Below are positions 24,057-31,062 of a DNA stretch of 45,334 nt, piece after piece. How positions within the stretch are numbered: position 1 is the stretch's first letter; every line of letters starts with the position of its first letter. Below the pieces are notes generated by a model. The model was not told the origin of the DNA, made no database searches, and worked only from the letters and a program-made list of their open reading frames with translations. Origin of the DNA: Oscillospiraceae bacterium (GTDB lineage: Bacteria > Bacillota > Clostridia > Oscillospirales > CAG-272); assembly GCA_015064505.1 (NCBI GenBank), contig SVSB01000024.1, positions 1-45,334 on the forward strand, written 5' to 3'. The position numbers and the translations under genes were made by a program.

Positions 24057-24693
24057 CGGAATAATTTTTGATCTCGACGGAACCCTTTGGAACTCCACGG
24101 GTGCCACTTATCTTATATGGAACGAGGCGTTTGAGCGCAACGGCATTCCCTACCGTATGACTTATGAAAAGGCGCTTCACTTTATGGGAATGACTATGCA
24201 CACCATAAAAGCAGAGCTTGAGGAAACGGGATATGCCGATGATGCGGAGCGGATCGTTTCCGTTATGTCTTCTTCAAGCTCCGAATATAAATTCACGGAC
24301 GAACACGGGAACCCAAAGGGTGTGGTGCTCTATGATGGCTGTTTAGACACCTTGAGGCGGCTTTCCAAACGCTATAAGCTTTTCATAGTTTCCAATTGCG
24401 GAAGCGGATATATAGAAAGCTTTATGGAGACCTTTAATATCGCTTCCCTTTTTGCCGATATTGAATGCTTCGGTCGTACGGGTCTGTCCAAGGCTGATAA
24501 TATTAGACTTGTTGTCGAAAGAAACGGACTTGAAAGCGCCGTCTACGTTGGAGACACCGCAGGAGACGAGAGATCCGCCCACAGCGCAGGTATACCTTTT
24601 ATATATGCAAATTACGGACTTGGCGAGGCTTTTTGCCCCGATCATATAATATATTCTCTTTGTGATCTGATCCCTCTTTGTTCGTCTCTTTAG
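24049..24693 (+). CDS. HAD-superfamily hydrolase, phosphoglycolate phosphatase-like
   Basis: The 214-residue protein has the HAD motifs in order: IIFDLDGTLWNS (nucleophile D9, acid D11), the VSN motif II, a lysine before motif IV, and VGDTAGDERSA with the metal-binding aspartates. The alpha-helical cap inserted after motif I is the PGP type. It overlaps the rlmB-like gene by 8 nt, so expression is coupled. Substrate unknown. The in-frame ATG at 24013 is deep inside the upstream gene; ATG 24049 fits the family N-terminus. Confidence 0.88.
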   Translation: MIDGIIFDLDGTLWNSTGATYLIWNEAFERNGIPYRMTYEKALHFMGMTMHTIKAELEETGYADDAERIVSVMSSSSSEYKFTDEHGNPKGVVLYDGCLDTLRRLSKRYKLFIVSNCGSGYIESFMETFNIASLFADIECFGRTGLSKADNIRLVVERNGLESAVYVGDTAGDERSAHSAGIPFIYANYGLGEAFCPDHIIYSLCDLIPLCSSL

Positions 24694-24730
24694 AATTTTT
24701 GTAATTTTTTAAAAAAATTTCAAAAAACTA

Positions 24731-24759
24731 TTGCAAAATCAAAAATGATGTGTTATAAT
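24731..24759 (+). promoter_or_regulatory. Promoter of tRNA-Glu
   Basis: TTGCAA at 24731-24736 and TATAAT at 24754-24759 with 17-bp spacing, 20 nt before the tRNA. Confidence 0.8.
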
Positions 24760-24778
24760 ACAATCCGTTCGATACCAA

Positions 24779-24853
24779 GGCCCCTTGGTCAAGCGGCTAA
24801 GACGACGCCCTCTCACGGCGTAATCATGGGTTCGATTCCCGTAGGGGTCACCA
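24779..24853 (+). tRNA. tRNA-Glu (anticodon CUC)
   Basis: A full cloverleaf of 75 nt can be folded: acceptor GGCCCCT with AGGGGTC, discriminator A and encoded CCA; T-arm TGGGTTCGATTCCCG-like; anticodon stem ACGCC/GGCGT with loop CTCTCAC, giving anticodon CUC for GAG codons. The body closely resembles Firmicutes tRNA-Glu. It is a lone tRNA with its own promoter and terminator. Confidence 0.97.
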
Positions 24854-24854
24854 A

Positions 24855-24888
24855 AGACATCCAAACTTCGGTTTGGATGTCTTTTTTT
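24855..24888 (+). terminator. Terminator of tRNA-Glu
   Basis: A perfect 12-bp stem AGACATCCAAAC closed by a TTCG tetraloop is followed by seven T. Confidence 0.95.
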
Positions 24889-24922
24889 GCTTCTCGGGAA
24901 TGTGAAAGATAAGCTTTTGCTG

Positions 24923-24951
24923 TTGCAATGTTTTTCGCAATGTGGTAATAT
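24923..24951 (+). promoter_or_regulatory. Putative promoter of the lipoprotein/helicase/ppa operon
   Basis: TTGCAA at 24923-24928 and TAATAT at 24946-24951, 17-bp spacing, about 28 nt before ATG 24980. Confidence 0.5.
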
Positions 24952-24979
24952 AAATAAAAAGCGTTGAGGTTGTCGTGTC

Positions 24980-26284
24980 ATGAAACGGATATTTTGTACT
25001 CTTCTTCTCGCGTTGCTTGTGGTTATATTTTCTTCCTGCACAGACGATTCCGGTTTTGAAGGTGCTGTAACTTCCGGTACCGACGATACGAGTTCAGCTT
25101 CTTCCCTTTCCATATGCGGAGTTGATATTTCCGAGTTTTCAATCGTTTATAAAAGCGGTTGTGAAAACGGCGAGGACGAGCACGCCGCTCGAGTTGCAGA
25201 GCATATAAAAGATTATTTTGGCGTAGATCTGCCTGTAAACGACGATACTGCGCCTAAAGCTGCCCATGAGATTCTTATCGGAAGAAGCAAGCACGTTGAT
25301 TCCGATATGCGTGCATCCGCAATACTGCTTGATAATTATAAACTTGATCATGCAAATTCTATGCTTTTCACGGTAAGCGGTCATCTTTGGGTGGTTTGCG
25401 ACACACTGCATAACACTGAGATTGCGGTTAACAGACTGATTTCTGAAATTACGCCGAAGGCAGAAGGAGATTCGGTTATGATCAACTATTCAAAAGGCTT
25501 GAACGTGTCTTCAGATACTCTCGGAGAAGAACTGAGAATTATGTCGTATAACGTGCAGACGGGTACCGCTGAAAAGGTAATTCCGAGAGTTTCCAAGGTA
25601 AAAAAGCATATTACGGATTTTGGAGCCGACATTATAGGAACACAGGAAATAAACTATATCTGGCTTGAGGAGCTTGAAAAGCAGGGCTTTTTTGATATTT
25701 ATACCCGAGTCGGAGAGGCGCGGCAGGGTGATATGAAAACCGCAGGCAATGAGTATTCCTGCATTTTCTTTAAAACGGATAAATTTGATCTGATCGACTC
25801 CGGTACTTATTGGCTGTCCGATACACCCGACAGCGTTTCAAAGCTCTCCGACTGCGATTATTACAGAATAATGACTTTTGCGCTTTTGGAGCGTAAAAGC
25901 GATGGCTTAAGGTTTTTGCACGTTAATACCCACCTTGAATGGGATCACGGTGCCGTAAAAACAAATTTGCTCCAGACGAATATTATGCTTGAGCTCACGG
26001 ATGAGTTGCTTAAGAATCACGGTGACGTTCCCGTTTTCTTTACCGGAGATTTTAACGTTGGGCCGGAAACGGAGGGTTATGCAAGGATGCTTGAATGGGG
26101 CAATGAGGATTCAAGAGAAATTGCAATAAACTCTTCAAAGACAAGCACATTTTCAGGCGGATCGATCATTGATTTCTGTTTTGTTTCAAAAGGTGATTTT
26201 CTTGTTAATTCCTTTAGCGTGGGAAATAAGTACGAGGGTTCTGACCATTATCCCGTTTTTGTTAAATTGTATGTAAATAAGTGA
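24980..26284 (+). CDS. Lipoprotein with endonuclease/exonuclease/phosphatase (EEP) domain
   Basis: The 434-residue protein starts with a lipoprotein signal peptide (residues 1-19, FSSC with lipidated C20) and a serine/threonine-rich linker. Residues about 50-165 (AARVAEHIKDYFGVDLPV, HEILIGRSKHV) resemble the small alpha/beta domain found before catalytic domains in GH20- and GH67-type glycosidases. The C-terminal EEP domain (about 184-434) has N191 in MSYNVQTG, E223 in GTQEI, H318 in NTHLEW, D357 and N359 in GDFN, and D422/H423 in SDH, so it should be an active phosphodiesterase or phosphatase outside the membrane. The substrate is unknown. Confidence 0.85.
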   Translation: MKRIFCTLLLALLVVIFSSCTDDSGFEGAVTSGTDDTSSASSLSICGVDISEFSIVYKSGCENGEDEHAARVAEHIKDYFGVDLPVNDDTAPKAAHEILIGRSKHVDSDMRASAILLDNYKLDHANSMLFTVSGHLWVVCDTLHNTEIAVNRLISEITPKAEGDSVMINYSKGLNVSSDTLGEELRIMSYNVQTGTAEKVIPRVSKVKKHITDFGADIIGTQEINYIWLEELEKQGFFDIYTRVGEARQGDMKTAGNEYSCIFFKTDKFDLIDSGTYWLSDTPDSVSKLSDCDYYRIMTFALLERKSDGLRFLHVNTHLEWDHGAVKTNLLQTNIMLELTDELLKNHGDVPVFFTGDFNVGPETEGYARMLEWGNEDSREIAINSSKTSTFSGGSIIDFCFVSKGDFLVNSFSVGNKYEGSDHYPVFVKLYVNK

Positions 26285-26299
26285 TTTTGGGAGGGTGCT

Positions 26300-28747
26300 G
26301 TGCATTATTCGGCGGAAAGAAAAACAGTATATATTACCGTTGATGAGCTTATGAACATAGCTATGCGCAGCGGAAGTATTGCAGAGCCCGAGCCGGTATA
26401 CGAGAAAGCAAAGCAAAGCGCCGTAATGTGCGATACTGCAGCTGAGAAAAATCCCGAAGCCGAGCAGTATTCAGGCGCAAGCTGTAGGATAAGCTATCGC
26501 GGAATAACGTATGCCGTAACCGCTACGGCGGAGCTTACTGAAAGAAGATCAGACGGTATCCATATTTATTCCTTTGCATCTCAAGGCGGCAAGCAGAGCG
26601 TTGATGAAGATTTCATGAACGTTCGGGCAACGCGGCTTTGTGCCGTCTGCGCCGTTTTTTCCAAGGCTTACGGTTTCGCGGTTCACGGAGAGTTGATTAT
26701 CAGATATTCCCCAAGACAGGGTGACGCTCATTATACCGTTGATATGACCGTAAACGAGCTTTATACCTGCCTTGAGACGATAATTCACCGCGCTGCCGAG
26801 CTTATTTATTACGAGACCGAGCGCAAGGAGGTTCGCATAAAGGAATGTGCGGCTGCGAAGTTTCCTTTTCCCACTAAAAGGGCGGGACAATCCGACTTTA
26901 TGACGGAGGCGTACCGCGCTATGCGTGGCGGCACCCGACTTCTTTGCGAGGCACCCACGGGAATCGGAAAAACCGTTTCCGCACTTTTCCCTGCCGTGCG
27001 TGCTCTCGGCCACGAATATATAGATAAGGTGTTTTATTTTACCCCAAAGACCACTACACAGCTTGCGGCGGATAATGCTTTGCGCGCCATATCGGGCAAT
27101 AAGCTTTGCGTTCGTGCTATTTCAATGACCGCCAAGGAAAAGCTCTGCTCCCACAAAAGGGGAGAAGCCATTGAATCTTCTGACGAGGTAAAACCTGTAA
27201 CATCGAATAAATGCGAGACTTGTCCCCTTTCCCACGGTTTTTACGACAGAGTCTACGACGCACTCACTTATCTGCTTGATAAAACGAGATATATTACAAA
27301 AGAAGATATAATGGACGCCTCCGCGAAATTCAGCGTATGTCCATACGAGCTTTCCCTTGAGGTTTCCGAATACTGCGACGTTATAATATGCGATTATAAC
27401 TATTTTTTTGACCCCAGAGTATATTTAAGGCGTTATTTCGATACGGAATGCCGCCACCTTTCTTCCTGCGTTAAACGGGAAAATTACGGGGTCCTCATCG
27501 ACGAGGCACATAACCTGCCCGAGAGAGCAAAATCCATGTATTCCCATAATCTCTACCCCGATAAGCTACGTAAGCTTTGCACCGCCTTCGGCACCTCCGA
27601 AAGTGAGGTAAACGCCGCCAACGCCGCTTATTCGCTTTGCGAATGTATCACTAAACTCCGTTCGGATCTTAACGAGAACGTTTCAAAGACCGAGCGCGGC
27701 GAAACCTACGCTTATCAGATCTACGAGCGGCTTGATGCTGAGATCGTTAAAAAAGCCGGTGAATACGTGCGTCTTTGTGATGAGATACGCAAGGAACGCA
27801 AGATCTCCCTTTCCGATACGGCACTTGACGGTTATTTTGACTTAAAAGATTTTCTTGCAAAGGCAGAGTGGTTTTCCGATAAATTCCGCATAGTTTGCGA
27901 AAGATACGGAGAAAAGCTGACTTACAGAATGATCTGCCTTGATGCTGCGGAAATAATAGATACACATCTTGATATTGCACGTGGCTCTGTGCTTTTTTCC
28001 GCCACTATCTCCCCAATGGATTATTACAGCGATATTCTTGGCTGTACCTCTGCCGTTCAGCTGTCTTTGCCTTCGCCTTACGATAGAGAAAAGCTTATGC
28101 TTACTGTCTTTGACAGACTCAGCACCCGCTACGTTCACCGCGAGGAAACTGCGGATATGATCGCGGATATTATATATAAGACCGTCAGCGCAAAGATGGG
28201 AAATTACATTATTTACTTCCCTTCTTATAATTATCTTTCGCAGATATACGCGGCGTTTTCTTCCGCCCATCCCGAGATAAATACTCTTGTTCAAAGCAAG
28301 AATATGACCGAATGGCAGAAGGAAAACTATATTAACGCCTTTGAGCCCGAACCCAAAAAGACACTCGTTGGATTTTGCGTTCTCGGAGGCGTGTTTGCCG
28401 AAGGTATCGACCTTGCGGGAAAAAGACTTATCGGTACGGTGATCGTGGGAGTCGGACTTCCCCGCGTATCTCTTGAAAGGGATATGCTTGCAAGGTATTA
28501 CGGAGAGGGCGACGCCGATGGGTATCTTTACTCATACGTTTATCCGGGTATGACGAGAATATTGCAGGCTGTGGGGCGCGTTATAAGAACGGAAAACGAT
28601 TGCGGAGTTGCAATTCTCCTTGACGACCGATTTGCCGAGCCTCGCTATAAAATGCTTTTCCCCGAGCATTGGCGCCACGCAAAATTCTGCGAGCATACCA
28701 GAACCCTTGAAAAGTTGCTTTCCCGCTTCTGGAATGAATATGATTAA
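26300..28747 (+). CDS. XPD/DinG-family ATP-dependent DNA helicase with Fe-S cluster
   Basis: The 815-residue protein is a superfamily 2 helicase of the Rad3/XPD/DinG type. Walker A is APTGIGKT at about 218-225, the DEAH box is at D401 (LIDEAHN), and motif VI is QAVGRVIRTE near residue 755. Four cysteines at C283, C305, C308 and C347 between motifs I and II fit the 4Fe-4S domain. About 190 residues precede the helicase and do not match a domain I know. GTG 26300 is used because GGGAGGG lies 4 nt before it. It follows the EEP lipoprotein by 15 nt. Role in DNA repair is inferred. Confidence 0.88.
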   Translation: MHYSAERKTVYITVDELMNIAMRSGSIAEPEPVYEKAKQSAVMCDTAAEKNPEAEQYSGASCRISYRGITYAVTATAELTERRSDGIHIYSFASQGGKQSVDEDFMNVRATRLCAVCAVFSKAYGFAVHGELIIRYSPRQGDAHYTVDMTVNELYTCLETIIHRAAELIYYETERKEVRIKECAAAKFPFPTKRAGQSDFMTEAYRAMRGGTRLLCEAPTGIGKTVSALFPAVRALGHEYIDKVFYFTPKTTTQLAADNALRAISGNKLCVRAISMTAKEKLCSHKRGEAIESSDEVKPVTSNKCETCPLSHGFYDRVYDALTYLLDKTRYITKEDIMDASAKFSVCPYELSLEVSEYCDVIICDYNYFFDPRVYLRRYFDTECRHLSSCVKRENYGVLIDEAHNLPERAKSMYSHNLYPDKLRKLCTAFGTSESEVNAANAAYSLCECITKLRSDLNENVSKTERGETYAYQIYERLDAEIVKKAGEYVRLCDEIRKERKISLSDTALDGYFDLKDFLAKAEWFSDKFRIVCERYGEKLTYRMICLDAAEIIDTHLDIARGSVLFSATISPMDYYSDILGCTSAVQLSLPSPYDREKLMLTVFDRLSTRYVHREETADMIADIIYKTVSAKMGNYIIYFPSYNYLSQIYAAFSSAHPEINTLVQSKNMTEWQKENYINAFEPEPKKTLVGFCVLGGVFAEGIDLAGKRLIGTVIVGVGLPRVSLERDMLARYYGEGDADGYLYSYVYPGMTRILQAVGRVIRTENDCGVAILLDDRFAEPRYKMLFPEHWRHAKFCEHTRTLEKLLSRFWNEYD

Positions 28748-28764
28748 CTGAAGGAGGACGAAAA

Positions 28765-29298
28765 ATGTCTAACATCTGGCACGATATTTCCCCAAAAAGA
28801 ATTAACCCCGAGGATTTCATTTGCGTTGTTGAAATATCCAAGGGCAGCAAGAAAAAGTACGAGCTTGATAAGGAAACGGGGCTTATAAGACTTGACCGTA
28901 TTCTTTATACATCTACCCATTACCCTGCAAATTACGGCTTTATCCCCCGCACCTTCGGTGACGATAACGACCCCATGGACGTGCTTCTGATCTGCACGGA
29001 GGCTCTTGAGCCTATGTGCCTTGTTCAGGCATATCCCATCGGTGTCATATCAATGGTCGATTCCGACAGGCGCGATGAAAAGATAATTGCAATTCCATTT
29101 TCAGACCCTACCTACAATCATTACCGCGATATTTCCGAGCTTCCCGAGCATATCTTTGAGGAGATGAAGCACTTTTTCTCCGTATATAAGAATCTTGAGA
29201 ATAAGGATACGGTGGTTGACGAGATCAAAGGCAGAGACGAAGCCATTAAGATCATTCAGGAATCTATCGAGAGATATATCGACGTTTTCTGTAAATAA
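28765..29298 (+). CDS. ppa: Inorganic pyrophosphatase, family I
   Basis: The 177-residue protein is a soluble family I pyrophosphatase that hydrolyses PPi. Key stretches are KKKYELDKETGLIRLDR, HYPANYGFIPRTFGDDNDPMDVLL with the metal-binding aspartates, and DSDRRDEKIIAIPF. AAGGAGGA precedes ATG 28765, 17 nt after the helicase stop, and a terminator follows. Confidence 0.95.
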   Translation: MSNIWHDISPKRINPEDFICVVEISKGSKKKYELDKETGLIRLDRILYTSTHYPANYGFIPRTFGDDNDPMDVLLICTEALEPMCLVQAYPIGVISMVDSDRRDEKIIAIPFSDPTYNHYRDISELPEHIFEEMKHFFSVYKNLENKDTVVDEIKGRDEAIKIIQESIERYIDVFCK

Positions 29299-29300
29299 CG

Positions 29301-29339
29301 AAAAAATTCCGCAGAGAGCTCTCTCTGCTGAATTTTTTT
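29301..29339 (+). terminator. Rho-independent terminator after ppa
   Basis: GCAGAGAG pairs with CTCTCTGC, flanked by complementary AAAAAATT and AATTTTTT arms. Confidence 0.88.
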
Positions 29340-29349
29340 AATTATTTGC

Positions 29350-29376
29350 GTAACTTTTTTCCATTTTAAGCGACTA
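29350..29376 (+). promoter_or_regulatory. Candidate ECF sigma-dependent (autoregulated) promoter
   Basis: GTAAC with a following T-tract at 29350-29354 and CGACTA at 29371-29376 are 16 bp apart, resembling the -35 AAC and -10 CG motifs of ECF promoters. A 6-bp inverted repeat (CGTAAG/CTTACG, 29382-29401) lies in the leader. No SigA-type promoter was seen. Confidence 0.45.
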
Positions 29377-29419
29377 AAGGGCGTAAGAGGATCCGCTTAC
29401 GGACTGAAAGGAGAAGACG

Positions 29420-29965
29420 ATGGATAAAGATCTGGAGTGCTATCAAAGGTATCTCTCCGGAGATGACGGCGGCATAGAAGAGCTGCTTGAAAGATACGGT
29501 GCAAAGCTCATATCCTTCATTTATCGCTTTGTTGGAGATATGGAGCTTGCCGAGGAGCTTATGGAGGATACCTTCTGCGATATCATTATAAAAGGTGGCT
29601 TCTCCGGCAGCTCTTCCTTTAAGACTTACTTGTACGCTATAGCTAAAAATAAAGCGTACAGTGAGCTTAAAAGGCGCAAAAGGTTTGCCTACGTTGATGA
29701 TATTTCGTTCATTGAAGCGGCGGGAAGCTCCAGTGATATCGAGAATAAGGAGAGGGCAGACGCGATCCTTTTAGCTCTTTCAAAGCTAAAGAGGGATCAT
29801 CGAACCGTGCTTTATCTTCTCTATTACGAGGATATGTCTTACAAGGACGCGGCAAAGGTAATGAAAAAAACGGAAGGACAGATAAAGAGCCTTGCCTTCC
29901 GCGCTAAAAAATCAATGAGATCGGTTTTGGAAAAGGAGGGTCTTACTTATGAAGAACTCATTTGA
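29420..29965 (+). CDS. ECF-type RNA polymerase sigma factor
   Basis: The 181-residue protein has region 2 at about 20-92 (YGAKLISFIYRFVGDMELAEELMEDTF, then SFKTYLYAIAKNKAYSELKRRKR) and region 4 at about 115-170 (LSKLKRDHRTVLYLLYYEDMSYKDAAKVM, GQIKSLAFRAKKSM). GAAAGGAG precedes ATG 29420. It overlaps the next gene by 17 nt, the usual layout of a sigma factor and its membrane regulator. The regulon is unknown. Confidence 0.92.
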   Translation: MDKDLECYQRYLSGDDGGIEELLERYGAKLISFIYRFVGDMELAEELMEDTFCDIIIKGGFSGSSSFKTYLYAIAKNKAYSELKRRKRFAYVDDISFIEAAGSSSDIENKERADAILLALSKLKRDHRTVLYLLYYEDMSYKDAAKVMKKTEGQIKSLAFRAKKSMRSVLEKEGLTYEELI

Positions 29966-30971
29966 ATGGAAAAAGGATATTGAATATAAGGTTACAGAGA
30001 AAAAAGAGAGGGTCGCTTATAGAAACAAGCAGCTTCGTTCCCTTGCGAGTGTATCCTTTGCCGTAATGCTCTGCGTGGGATGCAGTGTTGCCGTTGTGCG
30101 TTTCGCGCGCATAAATAAACCGGCAACGGGACTTCCAAACGACGGTATTATGACCATACCCAGCTATACAGGAAATCTGATTTCAGAAACAACAGCAGCA
30201 ATTTCAACGGATTACGGTGTTATGACCGTCCCAAGCTTCCCCGACAGAACGGACGAACCCGCATTTACGGCAGATAGATCGGATATCGAGCTTCCCGAGT
30301 ATACTGCCGCTACGCCCGATTTTACCGAGATGGATACGGAATATCCAATGTCGCACCCAATATATACCGATTATGACCCCTACGCGACCGTTACGACTTG
30401 CCCACCTGAAGAGGGTGAGTTGATTGAAGGTAAATATATTCCATATTTTACCCAAATACGCGATAAGATCAGCAGCGCGCCTTTGAAGATCGATGATGAT
30501 AAAAAAGTAATCTATAGAAAGACGCTTAAAATGGCTTTGGAGTATTACGGTCTTTCTGAATTTTCATTGCCTTTAAGTATGGTTTCGGGTGGTGAATACG
30601 TGTGCAAGCCTGAGGACGGTGTAGACTTTATTGCCTTGAAGACGGGTGACGGCACGGGTGAAATAATCGTTCGCGACGTATTATCGGTTTGGTACGCAAG
30701 CAATAATACTCCCACAGAGTTTGAGCTTTCCATCGGCAAGGAGTGCGCTCCCTACGATTGGACCTTTGAGGACGAGGGTATAGCCAATTACGCACCCAAG
30801 GGTATTGAGATAAAGCTCGGTCAAATTAACGGCGATAATAACGGCGCGGAGCTCCTTGTTGCTGATTTTACCTATAACGGTCTCAAATTCCGCTTTACGG
30901 GTTACGATTCATCGTATAAGGATTTCGTTATTTTCCTTAACGATATTATCGACGGTTTGTTTGTAAGATGA
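29949..30971 (+). CDS. Putative membrane anti-sigma factor partner
   Basis: The 340-residue protein has a cytosolic N-terminus of about 32 charged residues, one transmembrane helix at about 33-53, and a large outer domain. The linker (about 60-160) is rich in Thr, Pro and Asp/Glu and contains an internal repeat (GIMTIPSYTG and GVMTVPSFPD). The outer domain (about 165-340) matches no family I can name. The start is preceded by GGAGGG inside the sigma gene. Position and topology suggest it holds the ECF factor inactive; this is inference, since no classical zinc-binding anti-sigma motif is visible. Confidence 0.6.
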   Translation: MKNSFEWKKDIEYKVTEKKERVAYRNKQLRSLASVSFAVMLCVGCSVAVVRFARINKPATGLPNDGIMTIPSYTGNLISETTAAISTDYGVMTVPSFPDRTDEPAFTADRSDIELPEYTAATPDFTEMDTEYPMSHPIYTDYDPYATVTTCPPEEGELIEGKYIPYFTQIRDKISSAPLKIDDDKKVIYRKTLKMALEYYGLSEFSLPLSMVSGGEYVCKPEDGVDFIALKTGDGTGEIIVRDVLSVWYASNNTPTEFELSIGKECAPYDWTFEDEGIANYAPKGIEIKLGQINGDNNGAELLVADFTYNGLKFRFTGYDSSYKDFVIFLNDIIDGLFVR

Positions 30972-30976
30972 TTAAA

Positions 30977-31016
30977 ACAAGTCACGGCAATTTTCGCGCC
31001 GTGGCTTGTATTTTTC
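30977..31016 (+). terminator. Rho-independent terminator after the sigma/anti-sigma pair
   Basis: ACAAGTCACGGC pairs with GCCGTGGCTTGT (one G-T type pair) and is followed by ATTTTT. Confidence 0.88.
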
Positions 31017-31034
31017 TTCTCTCGGATATATAAT
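31006..31034 (+). promoter_or_regulatory. Promoter of the alpha/alpha-barrel protein gene
   Basis: TTGTAT at 31006-31011 and TATAAT at 31029-31034 have a 17-bp spacer. The -35 overlaps the end of the preceding terminator. Confidence 0.6.
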
Positions 31035-31062
31035 GAACTTATCAAATCAGGGGGAGAGTTTT

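Noticed and set aside
30977-31062. In-frame extension of the alpha/alpha-barrel gene to 31006
   Set aside because: It would place the start codon inside the preceding terminator and promoter; ATG 31063 has a strong ribosome binding site.
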